Assembly: GCF_001905385.1 (NCBI RefSeq)
Contig: NZ_LIPF01000001.1
Span: forward strand, 112,699-176,698
Direction of reading: 5' to 3'
Source: Streptomyces sp. CB02414
Lineage (GTDB): Bacteria; Actinomycetota; Actinomycetes; Streptomycetales; Streptomycetaceae
Length of the DNA stretch: 64,000 nt
Of the stretch, positions 60,800 through 64,000 are shown one piece after another. The translations under genes were made by a program, and so were the position numbers. Numbering within the stretch: position 1 is the stretch's first letter; the number at the start of each line of letters is the position of its first letter. The notes below the pieces were generated by a model, which saw nothing but the letters and a program-made list of their open reading frames with translations, ran no database searches and had not been told where the DNA came from.

Positions 60800-63763
60800 T
60801 CACTCGTCCAGGGCACGCAGCGCCTGCCGGACCAGTGCCGTCCGGGCGGCCGGTTCGGTGAGGTGCTCCAGGCCGAAGCCGAGCAGCACGGTGTCGTCCG
60901 TGGTGACGGCGCCGTAGGTCTGGAACAGGGTGCCGGTGCGGGTCCAGTCCTTCAGGACGGCGGGGCTACCGGCGGGCGGTCCGCCCACCTGCCAGGCGCC
61001 GAGCGAGGTCTCGAAGCCCTCGGTCTGCGCCGCGGTGCCGCCGACGACCAGCGAGGCCTCGTCGGCGAGGACGCCGCGTCCGCCGCTGCCGGGGTCGGTG
61101 ACGTAGGCGAGGGAGACCTCGACGGACTTCCCGGCGTAGGCGCTCAGGTCGAACTCGACCTGCCGCCAGCCCCCGGAGGAGCCGGTGAGGCTGTTCCACT
61201 GCCCGGTGGTTCCGGTGGCGGTGCAGCCGTCGTCGGACAGGGTCAGGTAGTGCTCCAGCCAGGGGTGCTCGCCCATGTAAAAGCCGGCCGCGCACTCGGT
61301 CGGTACGGCGGTGCCGGTCGCGCCACCGGCCTCGGGGAGCGTGGTCCAGTCGTCGGCGCCGGTGGTGTGCGCCTCGACCAGGGCGTGGTCGTAGCCGCCT
61401 TCGGTGTCCCACAGGAGCTGGGTGCGCAGGGTGGGACGGTCGGCGGCGGTGACACCGGTGAGGTCGATGGTGCGCGTGAGGCGCTTGTAGGCGTCGTCGG
61501 TGTGGACTGCGGCGGCCATCCACTCGCCCGCGTAGGGCCCGTACGGGTTGACCGTCCCGGCGAACTCCCCGGCGCCCGCGCTGGCGAACTGGGGGTAGGT
61601 GTCGGGCGACAGCTGGTCCGAGGTGACGCTGTAGGTCCCGGCCGCGTCCAGCGGGTTGCCCGGGGCGTCACCGAGGGCGCCGGTGGTGCCGCCGAGCTTG
61701 CCGGAGCCGGAGAATCCGGTGGCTCCGGGGGTGTCGGTGCGGGTGTAGGCGCCCAGGTAGTACTGGCTGAAGTCGTTCGACGGCGTGCCGTCGCCGAGGT
61801 CGACGCTGCCGCCGGCCCGCTCGCCCGCCTCGATCAGCCGTCCGCCCTCGTTGAGGTAGGCGCGGAGCTGGAGCTGGGTGGCGTTGCCCGGGTTCGCCGC
61901 GCCGGTGTAGTGGACGACGGTGTCGAAGTGGCCGAGGACGCCGAGCGCGTCGGGCGCGCCCTGGGTGGCGACGTCCCAGACGGCCGCCCGCTTGCCGTTG
62001 GCCCTGAGGGCGTCCACGTACGTCTGCGCCCGTGTGGCCTTCGCGCCCTCCTCGGCGACGACGAGGACGTCCGCGCGGGGCCGCTCGGCGATCGTGTACG
62101 TGAAGTGCTCGCTCTCGGTCCGCTTGCCCCTCTTCGTCTCGCCGGTGAACCAGACCTCGACCTTGTCGCCGCGGTCGCCGTCCTTGACCTTGGCGCGGTA
62201 CTCGTCGAAGTACAGGTTGTCCTCACCGCCGTACGTCTCGCCGCCGCGCCAGGGCTTCAGGGCCATGTCGTGGACGCGTCCGCCGTTGACCCGGTACTTC
62301 AGCTCCTTGTCGCGCACCGACTTGCGTACGACGACGGAGACCTCCTGGTCGGCGCCGCGCGAGTAGGAGGTGGTGAAGGGGGCCGGGGTGAAGTCGGCGG
62401 CCTCGATGCCGACGGACGACGACGGCCGGTCAGGGTGCGCGGCGGACTCGGCGACGGAGAGCGCGAAGGGGATGTTCTTCTCGAACTCCTCCTGGATCAG
62501 CTTCTCGTCGTCGGGGAAGTTGAAGCCGGACTGGCAGTCGGCCGCGTTCCACTCGTCGTCGGGGTACTGGTCGGAGATCGTCTGGCAGGTCGACATCTCC
62601 GGGGTGAACATCGCCACGCCGTTGACGTTGGCCGAGTGGCCGTCCGCCTCGCCGTTGGTGGTGTACAGCTCCGAGGAGACCTGCGGGCGGTAGCCCGGGA
62701 TCGCGGAGTTCTCGGGCGTGCCGGCGAGCGCCTTGTAGAGGACGTCGTCCGGGGTGTGGGTGGCGACCTGCCAGCCGACGCCGTAGAGGAGGAGCTCGGC
62801 GGCGGAGTGGTAGTTGATGCCGTAGGCGAAGCCGATCCGCTTCTGGAAGCGGTCCAGGGCCTTGGTCTCGGGCTCGGAGTTCGGGCCGGCGCCGCGGTAG
62901 GTCTGGCTGGTCGGGTTCGGGGAGGAACCCTCGTCGTCGTAGCCCCACTTGTAGGCGAAGTTGCGGTTCAGGTCGACGCCGTCGCCGGTGGCGATGGTGC
63001 CGTCGCCGTTGTTGTCGCGCAGGTTCTTGCGCCACAGGCGGTTGTCGTCGTCCTGGAAGGTGTAGTCGTAGCCGTCGGGGTTGGCCGACAGCAGGAACCA
63101 CAGTTCGGTGCGGTCGACGAGCTTCTTGATCCGCCGGTCCTTCTTGTAGTTGTCCAGGTAGTGGTGCATCAGCCGCCGGGTCATCTCCGGGGTGATCCAC
63201 TCGCGCGCGTGCTGGTTGGACATGTAGAGGACGGCGGGCTTGGAGCCGTCTCGGGTCTTGTCCGCGTGCTTGGTGAGCTTCAGGGCGAGGATGTCCTGAC
63301 CGTTCACCGTCTTGCCGATGGAGACGACCTTGGTGAGGCGGGGGTGTTCCTGGGCGGTGCGGAGGATCTCCTCCCTGAGGCCGCCGCTGCCGCTGTAGGG
63401 GCGGAAGACGCCCTCGGCGGCGTCCTCGACCCGCTTCTCGGCCCGGGTGGAGAGGGTGTGCTCCTTGAGGTCGACGCCCTGTTTCTCCAGCTTTCCGGCC
63501 TGCTGGTCGGTGAGGTAGACCTCGACGGTGGCGGTGCCCTTGTCGGGGACCTGCTCACCGAGTTCGTGGCCGTCCTGGCCGGCGGCCAGCAGCAGGGGTA
63601 CCTGCTCCTGGGTGACGTCGGCGCGGAAGACCTTGACCTCGTTGGCCTCGTTCGCGTTGGTGTCCGCGGTGTCCGAGGGTTGTGCCTGGGCGATGGGTGC
63701 GAAGCTCGCTCCGCCGATCAGGAGCGCGCCGACAGCGAGGATCGATCTCGCTCTTCGTCTCAT
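60800..63763 (-). CDS. Large secreted M14 zinc carboxypeptidase
   Basis: 987 residues. A Sec signal peptide (MRRRARSILAVGALLIGG, cleavage near AQAQ) precedes a propeptide-like region to about 120. The M14 catalytic domain (~125-430) has zinc ligands His and Glu in SNQHAREWITPE and His in INYHSAAEL, substrate-binding LNRNFAYKWG and SANPDGYDY, and the catalytic Glu in MFTPEMS. Two further beta-rich regions follow, the last containing GGYDHALVEAHTTGADDW, similar to immune-inhibitor-A-like accessory domains. It probably degrades external peptides. Start ATG chosen at the signal peptide. Confidence 0.9.
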   Translation of the reverse strand: MRRRARSILAVGALLIGGASFAPIAQAQPSDTADTNANEANEVKVFRADVTQEQVPLLLAAGQDGHELGEQVPDKGTATVEVYLTDQQAGKLEKQGVDLKEHTLSTRAEKRVEDAAEGVFRPYSGSGGLREEILRTAQEHPRLTKVVSIGKTVNGQDILALKLTKHADKTRDGSKPAVLYMSNQHAREWITPEMTRRLMHHYLDNYKKDRRIKKLVDRTELWFLLSANPDGYDYTFQDDDNRLWRKNLRDNNGDGTIATGDGVDLNRNFAYKWGYDDEGSSPNPTSQTYRGAGPNSEPETKALDRFQKRIGFAYGINYHSAAELLLYGVGWQVATHTPDDVLYKALAGTPENSAIPGYRPQVSSELYTTNGEADGHSANVNGVAMFTPEMSTCQTISDQYPDDEWNAADCQSGFNFPDDEKLIQEEFEKNIPFALSVAESAAHPDRPSSSVGIEAADFTPAPFTTSYSRGADQEVSVVVRKSVRDKELKYRVNGGRVHDMALKPWRGGETYGGEDNLYFDEYRAKVKDGDRGDKVEVWFTGETKRGKRTESEHFTYTIAERPRADVLVVAEEGAKATRAQTYVDALRANGKRAAVWDVATQGAPDALGVLGHFDTVVHYTGAANPGNATQLQLRAYLNEGGRLIEAGERAGGSVDLGDGTPSNDFSQYYLGAYTRTDTPGATGFSGSGKLGGTTGALGDAPGNPLDAAGTYSVTSDQLSPDTYPQFASAGAGEFAGTVNPYGPYAGEWMAAAVHTDDAYKRLTRTIDLTGVTAADRPTLRTQLLWDTEGGYDHALVEAHTTGADDWTTLPEAGGATGTAVPTECAAGFYMGEHPWLEHYLTLSDDGCTATGTTGQWNSLTGSSGGWRQVEFDLSAYAGKSVEVSLAYVTDPGSGGRGVLADEASLVVGGTAAQTEGFETSLGAWQVGGPPAGSPAVLKDWTRTGTLFQTYGAVTTDDTVLLGFGLEHLTEPAARTALVRQALRALDE

Positions 63764-64000
63764 GAACCCCCCTAGATGGGGCCTGTCCGACAGGCCTGGG
63801 TTCGCCACAGCAGCGAACAGATGCCAGGCTCATGACAGCTCATGATCGAGTCAAGAGCACGGGAAGGACACGCGAAAGCCGGTACCGGTCACCCAAGTGG
63901 ACGCCCGTACTGGGTGGTTGACGGCTCGGGTGGGGCGGGGGTGGGGCGAGGGGGGCGGTGGGGGCCGGCCTTGTGGGGCCAGGGGGGCGGGCGGTGGGGG
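63764..64000 (-). promoter_or_regulatory. Carboxypeptidase upstream region with stacked inverted repeats
   Basis: No further gene is visible. On the minus strand, TTGACT (63849-63854) could be a -35; the direct repeats 63828-63835 and 63838-63845 (GCTCATGA in + orientation) follow it. The leader has a hairpin 63800-63818 (6 bp), a perfect 8+1+8 palindrome 63780-63796, and a CCCC-ATCTA-GGGG pairing that would cover the G-rich ribosome site. The outer end holds a G-quadruplex motif (63932-63955). Confidence 0.45.

Noticed and set aside
60863..63775. 970-codon open frame antisense to the carboxypeptidase
   Set aside because: Antisense shadow typical of high-GC DNA (Val/Gly/Ala/Asp-rich); the M14 motifs are on the other strand.

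Overview
The window is about 73% GC, uses codons ending in G or C, has many four-base ATGA/GTGA gene overlaps, several leaderless promoters, and sugar ABC importers without their own ATPase. Gene content and order (dapA/dapD, suf operon, ctaA/ctaB, tkt-tal-zwf-opcA-pgl, pgi, secG-tpiA-pgk-gap) match the core chromosome of a Streptomyces. No tRNA, rRNA, insertion sequence, prophage or CRISPR array was seen. Everything below is read from sequence and motif recognition; no database search was run.

Layout. 1-2.8 kb: hexuronate oxidation (uronate dehydrogenase, a 5-dehydro-4-deoxyglucarate dehydratase and an unknown partner). 3.1-8.2 kb: DeoR regulator and a translationally coupled polyol/sugar ABC importer with a zinc dehydrogenase. 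8.2-11.1 kb: a dispersed repeat, a small conserved protein, a double TerD protein, a TetR regulator and a membrane protein. 11.1-13.1 kb: a Ro60/TROVE protein preceded by three tandem Y-RNA-like elements, two of which carry a circularly permuted tRNA-like module. 13.1-20.1 kb: PhoX-type phosphatase with a PHO box, a secreted nuclease, a monooxygenase-like protein and a DUF3618/holin-like envelope pair. 20.3-22.9 kb: dapA, dapD and small genes. 23-30.5 kb: SMR exporter with its TetR regulator, then the suf iron-sulfur operon (sufR-B-D-Rieske-C-S-U-DUF59). 30.7-36.9 kb: AAC(3)-like acetyltransferase, ABC exporter, heme A synthesis (ctaA, ctaB), amidohydrolase.

37.3-43.9 kb: pentose phosphate operon tkt-tal-zwf-opcA-pgl. 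44-54.7 kb: an accessory-looking block with an alpha-glucoside importer and GH13 alpha-glucosidase, an orphan binding protein and a PadR-controlled FtsX-type ABC system. 54.8-60.6 kb: pgi, an RbpA paralogue, secG, tpiA, pgk and gap. 60.8-63.8 kb: a large secreted M14 metallocarboxypeptidase. Sugars entering by the importers would feed the adjacent pentose phosphate and glycolytic enzymes.

The strongest unusual signals are the three-member Y-RNA array in front of the Ro60 gene; a SdrD/Cna-B-like extracellular domain inserted into the alpha-glucoside permease; a nested RNA structure between secG and the rbpA paralogue; and a near-identical ~107-nt intergenic repeat placed right after two unrelated stop codons.
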